Assembly (NCBI GenBank): GCA_017392525.1
Contig: JAFOVD010000006.1
Location: 1-64,000 of the forward strand
Length of the DNA: 64,000 nt
Direction: 5' to 3'
Source: Lachnospiraceae bacterium
GTDB lineage: Bacteria > Bacillota > Clostridia > Lachnospirales > Lachnospiraceae
The notes beneath the pieces are model-generated. The model worked only from the letters and a program-made list of their open reading frames with translations. It searched no databases and had not been told where the DNA came from. Position numbers and translations under genes: made by a program. This document shows, in pieces, positions 34,717-42,796 of the stretch; the first letter of the stretch is position 1, and each line of letters starts with the position of its first letter.

Positions 34717-36912
34717 ATGAACATTTTAAGTAAATTCAAAGATTTACGAACAAAGGTGAGGGAAAAACGAGGGGAATTTAAAAATCGTGAGAAAAAGGAC
34801 CATCGTCCAAAATGGCTCCGCAAATTAAAAGAATCTGAAAAGTATACAAAAACCATCGACTTTATTAACAAGTATTCAATTATCATGCATATACCACTTT
34901 CACTCGGCATGATTTTTATCATGGAATGGATGTCTCGGCATTCCTTTTTAAGTGCATGTGAATTCGTTACCAAGCATACCATGGCATATTTATACAATGC
35001 CTATCTTGTATTTATCGTATTCACATTGGTATATCTGGTAAAGCGCAGAACATTTGCCAGAATGATTATTTCCGCTATTTTCGTTGCTCTTGGTATTATC
35101 AACTGTATTATCCTGTTAAATCGAGTGTCTCCTTTTGGTTACACGGATATCTCAATGGTCAGCGACCTACTAACTATGCAGAATACCAATTATTTCTCTG
35201 CCAGTCAGGGAGCACTTGCAGTTGCAGCGGTTTTAATCTATGCACTGTTGATGGTACGTCTCTTCCGACGTGGCAAGAAGCAAGAACCAAAGCTTAAATT
35301 CTGGCAGCGTGGAATTCTTGTACTGCTTTCTTTTATGACACTTCCTGCTGTAACTTACGTTTTACAGGAAAATAAGATTATTGATTCTTACTTCGGTAAC
35401 CTTGCCCAAGGTTATAAAGACAATGGTTACCTTTATGGTTTTTCCAGTAGTACCTTCAGTCTTGGTATCTCTAAACCAAGAAATTACAATGAAAAGACCA
35501 TTCAGTCAATTTTAGCTGACACAAAACAGGGTGAAACTACCATCACTTCGGAAGATATGCCTAATATCATCGTAGTTCTCCTGGAGTCATATTATGATGT
35601 GGCTGAGGATAGCCGTATCACTACTTCTGAAGATGCAACACCATTTACACATTATCTGGAGCAAAACTTCTCTACCGGTCATCTGACCGTTCCTGTAGTT
35701 GGTGCAGGAACCTGCGACACGGAATTTGAAGTCTTAACCGGTATGTCCATGCAGTTCTTCGGACCTGGCGAATATCCGCAGAAGACAATTTTAAAGCAGA
35801 CCGATGTAGAATCTTATGCTTCTGATTTAAGTTCAACACTTGGAGTTGGTACACATGTCGTTCACGACAACGGTGGTAACTTCTATAGTCGTCGTAATGC
35901 ATTCTCTATGATGGGATTTGATACATTCCAGAGTAAGGAAATGCTGGACATCACAGATTACACACCACTTGGCTCTTGGCCTACAGATGATATTCTGATT
36001 GGTGCTACCACAGATGCGCTTAATACAACTGAGGGATCTGATTTTGTCTATACCATTACGGTTCAGACTCATGGAGATTACCCTACCTATGCGGTTGAGG
36101 GCGATGATACTAAGATTACCACAACTGTTAAAGACGGTGATGAAGCTCTCACAAACCAGTGGACATATTACGTTAATCGAATCAACAATATGGATCAGTG
36201 GATTGAAAAATATGTAGACATGTTGTCACAGCGTGATGAGGACACACTTCTTATCATGTTTGGTGATCATTTACCTACACTTGGTATTCAAGAGGATGAG
36301 ATTGCAACCGGTGATCTCTACCAGACCAAATACTATACTTGGAATAATTTCGGCATGGAGAAATCTGACAAGGATTTGACTTCATATCAGTTATTGGCAG
36401 AATTTACAAATCGTCTCGGAATCCATGGTGGCACTGTCATGAACTACAACCAGGCAATGCTTAATGAAGGTGTTGAAGCTGGTTCGGACGAATATATGGA
36501 CGGATTGAAATTACTTCAGTATGACCTGCTTTACGGCGATCGTTATGCGTATGGCGGTGTAGATTTATATCCTGCATCCGACCTTGTAATGGGCGTCAAG
36601 GACATCACCATTAACAACGCATACCTCTATAATGGAAAGCTTCATATCTATGGTGATAACTTTACTAAATGGAGCCGTGTCTATGTAAATGACGAAAAAG
36701 TTTCTACTACATATGAAAGCGGACAGGTTCTCACAATAGATGCGGATGATATCGAAAACGGAGATACAATTGTTGTAAATCAGCTTGGTTCATCCAATAC
36801 CATCTTCCGTTCATCTAATGAATATACATTCTACGATCCAAACTATGAAGAAGGTGAGGATGCAGAAACCACAGATGACGATTCTCAACCTACAAATGAA
36901 AAAAATGAGTAA
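34717..36912 (+). CDS. Lipoteichoic acid synthase-like sulfatase
   Basis: 731 residues. About five transmembrane helices in the first 190, then an extracellular sulfatase-fold domain: NIIVVLLESYYD with metal ligand E290, nucleophile T332 in GAGTCDTEF, and the late metal pair D517-H518 in FGDHLP. This matches LtaS-type glycerol-phosphate transferases, which act on the outer face of the membrane. After about 620 comes a beta-domain (ITINNAYLYNGKLHIYGDNF) resembling an IPT/TIG fold, then an acidic tail. Strong AGGAGG site. Confidence 0.88.
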   Translation: MNILSKFKDLRTKVREKRGEFKNREKKDHRPKWLRKLKESEKYTKTIDFINKYSIIMHIPLSLGMIFIMEWMSRHSFLSACEFVTKHTMAYLYNAYLVFIVFTLVYLVKRRTFARMIISAIFVALGIINCIILLNRVSPFGYTDISMVSDLLTMQNTNYFSASQGALAVAAVLIYALLMVRLFRRGKKQEPKLKFWQRGILVLLSFMTLPAVTYVLQENKIIDSYFGNLAQGYKDNGYLYGFSSSTFSLGISKPRNYNEKTIQSILADTKQGETTITSEDMPNIIVVLLESYYDVAEDSRITTSEDATPFTHYLEQNFSTGHLTVPVVGAGTCDTEFEVLTGMSMQFFGPGEYPQKTILKQTDVESYASDLSSTLGVGTHVVHDNGGNFYSRRNAFSMMGFDTFQSKEMLDITDYTPLGSWPTDDILIGATTDALNTTEGSDFVYTITVQTHGDYPTYAVEGDDTKITTTVKDGDEALTNQWTYYVNRINNMDQWIEKYVDMLSQRDEDTLLIMFGDHLPTLGIQEDEIATGDLYQTKYYTWNNFGMEKSDKDLTSYQLLAEFTNRLGIHGGTVMNYNQAMLNEGVEAGSDEYMDGLKLLQYDLLYGDRYAYGGVDLYPASDLVMGVKDITINNAYLYNGKLHIYGDNFTKWSRVYVNDEKVSTTYESGQVLTIDADDIENGDTIVVNQLGSSNTIFRSSNEYTFYDPNYEEGEDAETTDDDSQPTNEKNE

Positions 36913-36915
36913 AAA

Positions 36916-36947
36916 AATCCTCGACATATTAATATGTCGAGGATTTT
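36916..36947. terminator. Bidirectional terminator after the LTA synthase-like gene
   Basis: Perfect 15-bp stem (AATCCTCGACATATT) flanked by A and T runs. Confidence 0.92.
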
Positions 36948-37133
36948 TTATCGATGTTCTATTGTTTTCTTAAACTTATCATCATATGTCCAGATATTTG
37001 CCTCCGCGCCTTTATAAAAAGAAAGCGCAGGGCCATGCTGCGGTTGTTCAACAATCACCTGGGCCATATCCGTTTTCGCAGCCTTAATAATCATATCAGC
37101 CTCATGCTGAATCTTCGACTCATGCTTACCCAT
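36948..37133 (-). CDS. Small hypothetical protein
   Basis: 61 residues from the ATG at 37133, 9 nt after GGGAG. No match known. It is charged and soluble (QHEADMIIKAAKTDMAQVIV), ends at the shared terminator and fills the gap between the convergent genes. Moderate support only; a TTG at 37139 would add two residues. Confidence 0.45.
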   Translation of the reverse strand: MGKHESKIQHEADMIIKAAKTDMAQVIVEQPQHGPALSFYKGAEANIWTYDDKFKKTIEHR

Positions 37134-37231
37134 CGCCAACAGCTCCCTTCTTGATTTATATAGACCTTCCTACTATGATTATATCTATTTTACGGCAAAT
37201 TTCACTCGCTTTTTCATATATTCATAAAAAA

Positions 37232-38470
37232 TTAAGAAATCCCATTATTAAACAATTCACGTATTTCCTTTTCCATCATTGGAGTTTCTTTCTCCATGGA
37301 GCCCTGTACCATATCACTGCTGCCTCCTCCTTTTGCACCATACTTTTCTCTAAGAAGAGTAGACAGCTCACGTGCATCCCGTTCTTTTGATCCGATAATA
37401 AATTGATATCGGTTGCCATCCAAATTAAAAACTGCAGCATATCCACTATGTTTCTCCATCAATGTATTTACTGCATTTCTCATAACAAGGTTAGGTACAT
37501 TCTCTGAAAATAAAACCACATTTTCCGCTTCCAAATCCACCTGGGACAATTCCTGATTCATCACTCTGGTATTTGCCTCTCCCAGCGCAACTTTCAGATT
37601 TGCCATATCTTCCTTCTGCTTCAACACAGCATCAACCAACGCATCCTGTGAAACTGAAAGTTCCTGGGATGCCATCGTCGCAATTCCACTTACTCTATCA
37701 TAATCTCTAAGGGCTCGAAAACCACAGAGAATTGTCAACCGAATACCACCCTTATATCGCTGGTGTCCAATAACCTTTAACATACCAACTTCAGCAGTTG
37801 TCTTCACATGAGGCGCACAACAAGCACAACAATCAACCCCTGAAATCTCCACGATTCGAACAGCTCCATCAATCTGGATTTTACTTCTGTAATCCATTCT
37901 CTCAAGCGCTTCCAGTTCCGGATAGTAGCAGTGAACAGGAATATTCTTTATAATTGCCTCATTAGCCTCATATTCTATCTGCTGTATTTCTTCATCTGTC
38001 AATTCCCCATCATAATCCATGGTAACAACACTGTCACTAAGATGAAATCCTACATTGGCATACCCTTTCTTTGCATGAACAATTCCTGAAAAGATATGCT
38101 CTCCCGTGTGTTGCTGCATGTTGCTGAATCTGTGGTTCCAATCAATTTCACCATGTACTCTTGTTCCAATATCTATAGGCTGATCTAAGATATGATGAAT
38201 CTTATTTTCCCCATCAATCTGTACATCTTCCACATTCCATGCCTGTGGCCGGTTAGAAATCTCTTCCTCGATTTCCGCCGGAACCAATCCACCCAATCTT
38301 AGATTTCCACGATCACATGTCTGTCCGCCTTCTTCCGGGAAGAAAAGCGTACGGTCAAGAATTACATCATAATATTTTTCCCCATCCTTCTCAGTTTCAT
38401 GAACCTCAACAACCGTCGCATCAAATTCCCTCGCATATGCATCTTCATCATATAGTTTTCTAGTTGCCAT
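37232..38470 (-). CDS. Alanyl-tRNA editing protein with DHHA1 domain (AlaX-like)
   Basis: 412 residues. The N-terminal editing domain matches the AlaRS C-terminal half: FFPEEGGQTCDRG, then MQQHTGEHIFSGI with the His pair that binds metal, and DCCACCAPH as the second metal site. A C-terminal DHHA1-type region follows (YGAKGGGSSDMVQGS). There is no aminoacylation domain, so it should deacylate mischarged Ser- or Gly-tRNA(Ala) in trans. It starts 6 bp after the methyltransferase stop. Confidence 0.88.
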   Translation of the reverse strand: MATRKLYDEDAYAREFDATVVEVHETEKDGEKYYDVILDRTLFFPEEGGQTCDRGNLRLGGLVPAEIEEEISNRPQAWNVEDVQIDGENKIHHILDQPIDIGTRVHGEIDWNHRFSNMQQHTGEHIFSGIVHAKKGYANVGFHLSDSVVTMDYDGELTDEEIQQIEYEANEAIIKNIPVHCYYPELEALERMDYRSKIQIDGAVRIVEISGVDCCACCAPHVKTTAEVGMLKVIGHQRYKGGIRLTILCGFRALRDYDRVSGIATMASQELSVSQDALVDAVLKQKEDMANLKVALGEANTRVMNQELSQVDLEAENVVLFSENVPNLVMRNAVNTLMEKHSGYAAVFNLDGNRYQFIIGSKERDARELSTLLREKYGAKGGGSSDMVQGSMEKETPMMEKEIRELFNNGIS

Positions 38471-38476
38471 TTTTTG

Positions 38477-39928
38477 TCACCTCATATTCTTTCGCAGACC
38501 CTTTGGATAATGGTTCTTCATAGTTCCACCGGCAAGTTTTCCCCATCCAAGACTGACTCCGTCCACTAGGATTAAGTACCAACCCTTATCGCCATCTGCT
38601 TTAAACGTCAATCCATTAATATAATCCATCGCTTGCTCTACCGTAAGATTCATCACCTTACCATACTCATCCGGATGAAGTGCAAGGGCAAGGGCATGCG
38701 CCGGCTCAAACCGTTCTTTCTTCACAGTTCCAATATGAAGTCCCGGTCTAAGAACCTTAATACCCGAGAGATTTGGACACTCTTCCGGAATCAGATAAAT
38801 CTGATCTCCCTGAAGTTTTAAATTCTTATAGAGCAAGTCTTCCAAGATTCCACTCACAGTGGTCATTTCCAAAAAATCCTGCAACGCATTGTTCTTCAGT
38901 GGTTTTTTCTTAGTCTTCAATTCCGGTGACTGAAATAAAAGTGAACCGTCTTTTTCCAGCACCGCAGTAAAATGCCCCTCACCCTGAATCTTATGGGGCC
39001 AAAGTCGAATCGCCTTCTTCAGCTCACTTGCAACATTCTCACGAATTTCTTCCTGCTGATATCCACACATTGTAAGATATTCCGGAACACCATCGCTCAT
39101 TCCCGGCACCTTCCGTGGTTCTACCAGATGGAACTCCGGATGATTTATTAAGAATTCATACATTGTTCCTTCGTTTTCTTCCGGGCTAAATGTACAGGTG
39201 CTGTAAACCATTTGTCCACCCGCTGCCAACATATCTGCTGCCTTATCCAGAATTTCCATCTGCCTCTCGTGACAGATACGAACATTCTCCTCGGACCACT
39301 CATCCTGTGCAAGCTCATTCTTTCGAAACATTCCCTCTCCGGAACATGGCGCGTCAACCATAATTCTGTGGAAGAAGGATGGAAATCTTGGTGCAAGATC
39401 CTGGGGATAAGCATTGGTCACCACAACATTGGGAAATCCCAGACGCTCTACATTCTCAGACAATATCTTCGCTCGATTCGGCATCGGTTCATTGCTGATT
39501 AGCATCCCTTTTCCCATGAGTTTTGCCGCCAACTGTGTCGACTTACCTCCCGGAGCTGCGCAGAGATCCAGAACACGCATTCCAGGTTCAATATCCAGAC
39601 ATTCCCCCGGCACCATCGCACTAGGTTCCTGAATATAATATATCCCTGCTTCATGATATGGGTGCTTTCCTGGACGTACTACAGATTCGTCATAATAGAA
39701 TCCGTTCTTTATCCATGGCACCTGCTTCAACTCCCATGTATCTACTGATGGACCGGATTTTTCCGATGACTCATATATGCCTTCACCCGCTCCATTTCGA
39801 TTTGCCAGTTTCCACTGATTCATGCGAAGCGCCTGGAATTTAGTATCCTCATAACTATTTAGAAATGCTTCCACTTCCGCCTCCGGAAGCATCTTCTTTA
39901 TCTTTTCAACAAATGCTACTGGTAACAT
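38477..39928 (-). CDS. RsmF-like rRNA (cytosine-C5) methyltransferase
   Basis: 483 residues. NOL1/NOP2 methyltransferase: AdoMet motif LDLCAAPGGKSTQLA near residue 116, DAPCSGEGMFRK with one catalytic Cys, and YSTCTFSPEENE with the other. The C-terminal 150 residues follow the RsmF pattern (extra domain and PUA-like end), so 16S rRNA is the likely target; RsmB is less likely. The HYPKGLRK end is typical. Confidence 0.9.
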   Translation of the reverse strand: MLPVAFVEKIKKMLPEAEVEAFLNSYEDTKFQALRMNQWKLANRNGAGEGIYESSEKSGPSVDTWELKQVPWIKNGFYYDESVVRPGKHPYHEAGIYYIQEPSAMVPGECLDIEPGMRVLDLCAAPGGKSTQLAAKLMGKGMLISNEPMPNRAKILSENVERLGFPNVVVTNAYPQDLAPRFPSFFHRIMVDAPCSGEGMFRKNELAQDEWSEENVRICHERQMEILDKAADMLAAGGQMVYSTCTFSPEENEGTMYEFLINHPEFHLVEPRKVPGMSDGVPEYLTMCGYQQEEIRENVASELKKAIRLWPHKIQGEGHFTAVLEKDGSLLFQSPELKTKKKPLKNNALQDFLEMTTVSGILEDLLYKNLKLQGDQIYLIPEECPNLSGIKVLRPGLHIGTVKKERFEPAHALALALHPDEYGKVMNLTVEQAMDYINGLTFKADGDKGWYLILVDGVSLGWGKLAGGTMKNHYPKGLRKNMR

Positions 39929-39985
39929 ACTTTACTCCTGTTATACAGTTTTTCTGTATATTCTATGACTTTCTTTACTCACTCA

Positions 39986-40015
39986 ATTATACGTAAACCT
40001 CTCGTTTTCTGTCTA
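39986..40015 (-). promoter_or_regulatory. Promoter of the methyltransferase operon
   Basis: TAGACA (40010-40015), 18 nt, TATAAT (39986-39991) on the minus strand. A small hairpin (ATACAG / CTGTAT, 39943-39959) lies in the leader. Confidence 0.6.
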
Positions 40016-40123
40016 CTTTTTCACGAGCCTGATAAAACTTTCACAAAATTGTACTAAAATCCGACACATTGCCTAATTTTTGCATAAATATTTTGATAAT
40101 TATAACAAATTTCAGATAATTAC

Positions 40124-40152
40124 TTGACGGATTGTATTTATCGAGATACAAT
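40124..40152 (+). promoter_or_regulatory. Promoter of the small RNA
   Basis: TTGACG (40124-40129), 17 nt, TACAAT (40147-40152), matching two consensus elements with ideal spacing. The transcript would start near 40159. Confidence 0.8.
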
Positions 40153-40158
40153 ATAACC

Positions 40159-40316
40159 ATCAAGAGATACTAAAACACCAGTAAGAGATGTGGCGATGCT
40201 TCACAAATCTGAAGTATGTTGAGATGGGAAGCGATGGTGGCGATGCTTCATCGGAGCGAATCCCAATGTATCCAAACCTGTAGTGCACCGGTTCGATTAA
40301 GAACCGGTGCTTTTTT
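40159..40316 (+). ncRNA. Unclassified small RNA, about 158 nt
   Basis: A strong promoter sits just upstream and the region ends in a perfect terminator: GCACCGGTTC (40285-40294) and GAACCGGTGC (40301-40310), then six T. No reading frame, ribosome site or downstream plus-strand gene exists, so it is likely a stand-alone RNA. It contains the repeat GTGGCGATGCTTCA at 40190 and 40237. Predicted helices include ATGCTTCA with TGAAGTAT, TGGGA with TCCCA enclosing CGATG with CATCG, and GATAC with GTATC as a closing stem. I do not recognise 6S, SRP, tmRNA or a known riboswitch in it. It fills most of the 444-bp gap. Confidence 0.75.
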
Positions 40317-40323
40317 GATAATG

Positions 40324-40358
40324 AAAAAGCAGGGTCTGCAATATCTCGCATCCCCTGC
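40324..40358 (-). terminator. Terminator of the radical SAM gene
   Basis: Minus strand GCAGGG and CCCTGC stem with further inner pairing, then five T, 15 bp past the stop. Confidence 0.75.
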
Positions 40359-40372
40359 CTTACTCATTTATT

Positions 40373-41878
40373 CTAAGCTCTCTTTTCGTTTGTACTGACA
40401 ATTTCTTCTGATCCGTCTACATGCTCAAATGCTGCAAGTTCCGGATGCTCTCTCTTTTCTCGGCTGTAGTTTTCATATGCCTTCTTGTGATGTTTCTGTC
40501 CAGCCCAGATTTCTTCAGCAATTGGAGCCCATCCTTCCGCGTAATCATCGCACTTACTGCACAGCTGCTCCACTGATTCCTCAGATTCTGAATTTGTACC
40601 ATGTGCGCCGGTTGCATCCACCATCTCCCTTAATAACTTAGGATTTTCCAGCATTGGACATGGTCTCAGATGGTTTCTATTAAACGGCTGTCCCTCATGA
40701 TATGCCATAAATAACGGACTCTGTAACATTTCCAATATATGATGCTCATGGATATTTGTATTTGAGAAATGGATAAATACGCATGGCTCAGCATCTCCAT
40801 TTGCATTGATATGGAAATAATTTCGTCCTCCTGCAATACAACCTCCGACAAATTCGCCATCATTCTGGAAATCCATAGGGAAAAATCCAAGATCATTATC
40901 CCCTGTACGAATCCAGCGAATTTTCTCAATCATCTTCTTACGCTGCTCAAATGTAGGCATCAGTTCCGGAACTGCATTATTTCCAACTGGCATAAAGTGG
41001 AAGAAAAAGCCGAATCTGGCGCCTTTCTCTGCAATAAACTCAATAAATTTCGTATCTGTAACTGCCTCAATATTTGCCTTGGTATAGCATATAGATGTAC
41101 CGAATACGATACCATACTTCTTTAGAAGATCCATGGCATTCATTACTGCCCGGTAATGGCCATCTCCTCGGCGCGCATCATTCGTGTCAACAGAGCCCTC
41201 AATGGACAGCATAAACGTAATATTTCCAAGTTTCTGAACCTTCTTACATACCTCTTCATCAATCAGTGTGGAATTGGAGTATAACCCAAAGAAACAATCA
41301 TTGTGCTTCTCCGCCAATTTAAAGATGTCATCCTTTCGAACCATTGGTTCGCCACCGGTCATCATATAAAGATATGTTCCAAGTTCCTTGCCCTCGGTGA
41401 CTATCTTGTCCATCTCTTCAAAGGTCAGATTGTGCTTATGTCCATATGTACCAGACCAGCATCCTACGCAGTGCATATTACATGCATCAGTCGGATCAAA
41501 TAAAATCAGCCATGGAATATTGCAATCATACTTCTCACGATTTGCACGAATCATCTTCGTTCCACGGAAAAACGCCTCATATCCAAGATTTAATAACATG
41601 GTTCTCGCATAATGCGGATCAGATTCATCAATTACACGATTAATAAATTTCACCCATCGATTATTAGGGTTCTTTACATATTCTCTGACTTTATCCAGAG
41701 TTTCCTTCCTGGCACCGTTCTTGCCCCAGAACTTTTCTGCTGCATCAATAAGTTTTAAGTAGGTGTCTGTACGTTTTGACATATCCTCCTTATCCAGGTG
41801 ATTTAAAAATTTATCAATAGCTACAGCGAATGCCTTGCGCTCTGCAGCATGCTGCAGATTTTCAACTGTCGAACTCAT
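40373..41878 (-). CDS. Radical SAM protein, SPASM-like C-terminus
   Basis: 501 residues. A helical N-terminal part of about 100 residues precedes the radical SAM core: CNMHCVGCWS (CxxxCxxC near 133) binds the [4Fe-4S] cluster and YLYMMTGGEPMVR is the glycine block. Later GDAEPCVFIHFSN and a run with C...C...C toward the C-terminus (CPMLENP, CSKCDD) suggest extra cluster ligands like a SPASM domain. Substrate unknown; no peptide gene is adjacent. The ribosome site is GGAGGA. Its promoter lies in a palindrome. Confidence 0.85.
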   Translation of the reverse strand: MSSTVENLQHAAERKAFAVAIDKFLNHLDKEDMSKRTDTYLKLIDAAEKFWGKNGARKETLDKVREYVKNPNNRWVKFINRVIDESDPHYARTMLLNLGYEAFFRGTKMIRANREKYDCNIPWLILFDPTDACNMHCVGCWSGTYGHKHNLTFEEMDKIVTEGKELGTYLYMMTGGEPMVRKDDIFKLAEKHNDCFFGLYSNSTLIDEEVCKKVQKLGNITFMLSIEGSVDTNDARRGDGHYRAVMNAMDLLKKYGIVFGTSICYTKANIEAVTDTKFIEFIAEKGARFGFFFHFMPVGNNAVPELMPTFEQRKKMIEKIRWIRTGDNDLGFFPMDFQNDGEFVGGCIAGGRNYFHINANGDAEPCVFIHFSNTNIHEHHILEMLQSPLFMAYHEGQPFNRNHLRPCPMLENPKLLREMVDATGAHGTNSESEESVEQLCSKCDDYAEGWAPIAEEIWAGQKHHKKAYENYSREKREHPELAAFEHVDGSEEIVSTNEKRA

Positions 41879-41923
41879 ATATTTTCCTCCTTCTCAAGTG
41901 ATAACCCACCTCACTCTGTGGTA

Positions 41924-41985
41924 ATTATAAGTCCGGCAAAATAAATGCACAATGAACAAAGCAACTGATTTGTTCATTGTGCATT
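41924..41985 (-). promoter_or_regulatory. Promoter of the radical SAM gene inside a 17-bp palindrome
   Basis: Minus strand TTGTGC (41947-41952), 17 nt, TATAAT (41924-41929). The -35 lies in one arm of a perfect inverted repeat, AATGCACAATGAACAAA (41944-41960) and its complement (41969-41985), with an 8-nt loop. The hairpin could also terminate the upstream regulator operon, but its T run is weak. Confidence 0.65.
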
Positions 41986-42042
41986 ACAATTTCATCAATA
42001 TGTATTCCTAACAGAAATCCCTTTTCGGAAATGATTACTCTG

Positions 42043-42792
42043 CTACATATTTTCAGCGAAAAACTCATCGATTGTAGCAACCAATTCCCTAGGCGGTCTT
42101 GTCTTCAAAAGATAGTTCGTAGGTTTCATAGAAAGAACCTTCATTACACTTTCCTTATCAGATTTTACCGTCAAAAACATAATTGGAATATCCTTGGTAT
42201 CCGGATCTTCTTTCAACATCTGGAATACCTGTGGTCCGGAGATTACCGGCATCTCATAATCAAGAAGAATCAAGTCTACTGCATTACTTGCAAGATACTT
42301 GAATGCTGTCACACCGGAATTGACAATAGTAACCTTATATTTGGAATCCAGCCAGGATTTAATGGTTTTCAGCATCATCGCATCATCATCTATTACCAGA
42401 ATCTTCTTTGCTTCCTGTACAATACTGTCCTTTGCAATAATGGAATGAAGCTTCTCACCCATCTCCGTTATGTTAACCGGACGAAGGAAGACCTCCTCTA
42501 CGCACTGCTCAGAAATCACATCATAAGCTCCTGCAATCTGCAATCTCTCACCAATCATACAGACATGAACTCCCTTTTCCATGACCTTCTTCTCAAGTGC
42601 CTTCAGGACTGCCTCAAAATCATTCATGGTATCCAGATAAACAAGATAGATATCCGGTGTAAATGTAACTTTTTCGAATTCCTCCATCACTGGTTTTTTC
42701 TGAATTACGCTGAAGTCCACTGTTTTCAGATCTTTTGCTATGGCATTTACCATAAAACTATTTGTATCACCAATTAGTAATATACTTTTCAT
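42043..42792 (-). CDS. Tandem-receiver response regulator without output domain
   Basis: 249 residues. Residues about 1-120 look like a degenerate receiver: the acidic pair is GDTN, while a candidate Asp in LVYLD remains. Residues about 130-249 are an intact receiver (VIDDDA, phospho-site in ILLDYEMP, T and K in FLTVKSDK/LLKTRPP). There is no DNA-binding or enzymatic domain, so it probably acts through protein contact. It starts 4 bp after the hybrid kinase and likely takes phosphate from it. Confidence 0.85.
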   Translation of the reverse strand: MKSILLIGDTNSFMVNAIAKDLKTVDFSVIQKKPVMEEFEKVTFTPDIYLVYLDTMNDFEAVLKALEKKVMEKGVHVCMIGERLQIAGAYDVISEQCVEEVFLRPVNITEMGEKLHSIIAKDSIVQEAKKILVIDDDAMMLKTIKSWLDSKYKVTIVNSGVTAFKYLASNAVDLILLDYEMPVISGPQVFQMLKEDPDTKDIPIMFLTVKSDKESVMKVLSMKPTNYLLKTRPPRELVATIDEFFAENM

Positions 42793-42796
42793 CCTG

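Noticed and set aside
36948..37133. Small open frame as a spurious shadow
   Set aside because: Kept as a low-confidence gene instead: it sits alone between convergent genes, has a ribosome site, and ends at the shared terminator.
40159..40316. 6S RNA, SRP RNA or known riboswitch
   Set aside because: No SRP GGAAG tetraloop block, no long rod with central bubble as in 6S RNA, and no downstream gene on the same strand as needed for a riboswitch.
41977..42777. Long open frame on the plus strand opposite the tandem-receiver gene
   Set aside because: It lies fully within the real gene on the other strand, lacks a ribosome site, and its translation is Cys/His/Ile-rich without family features.
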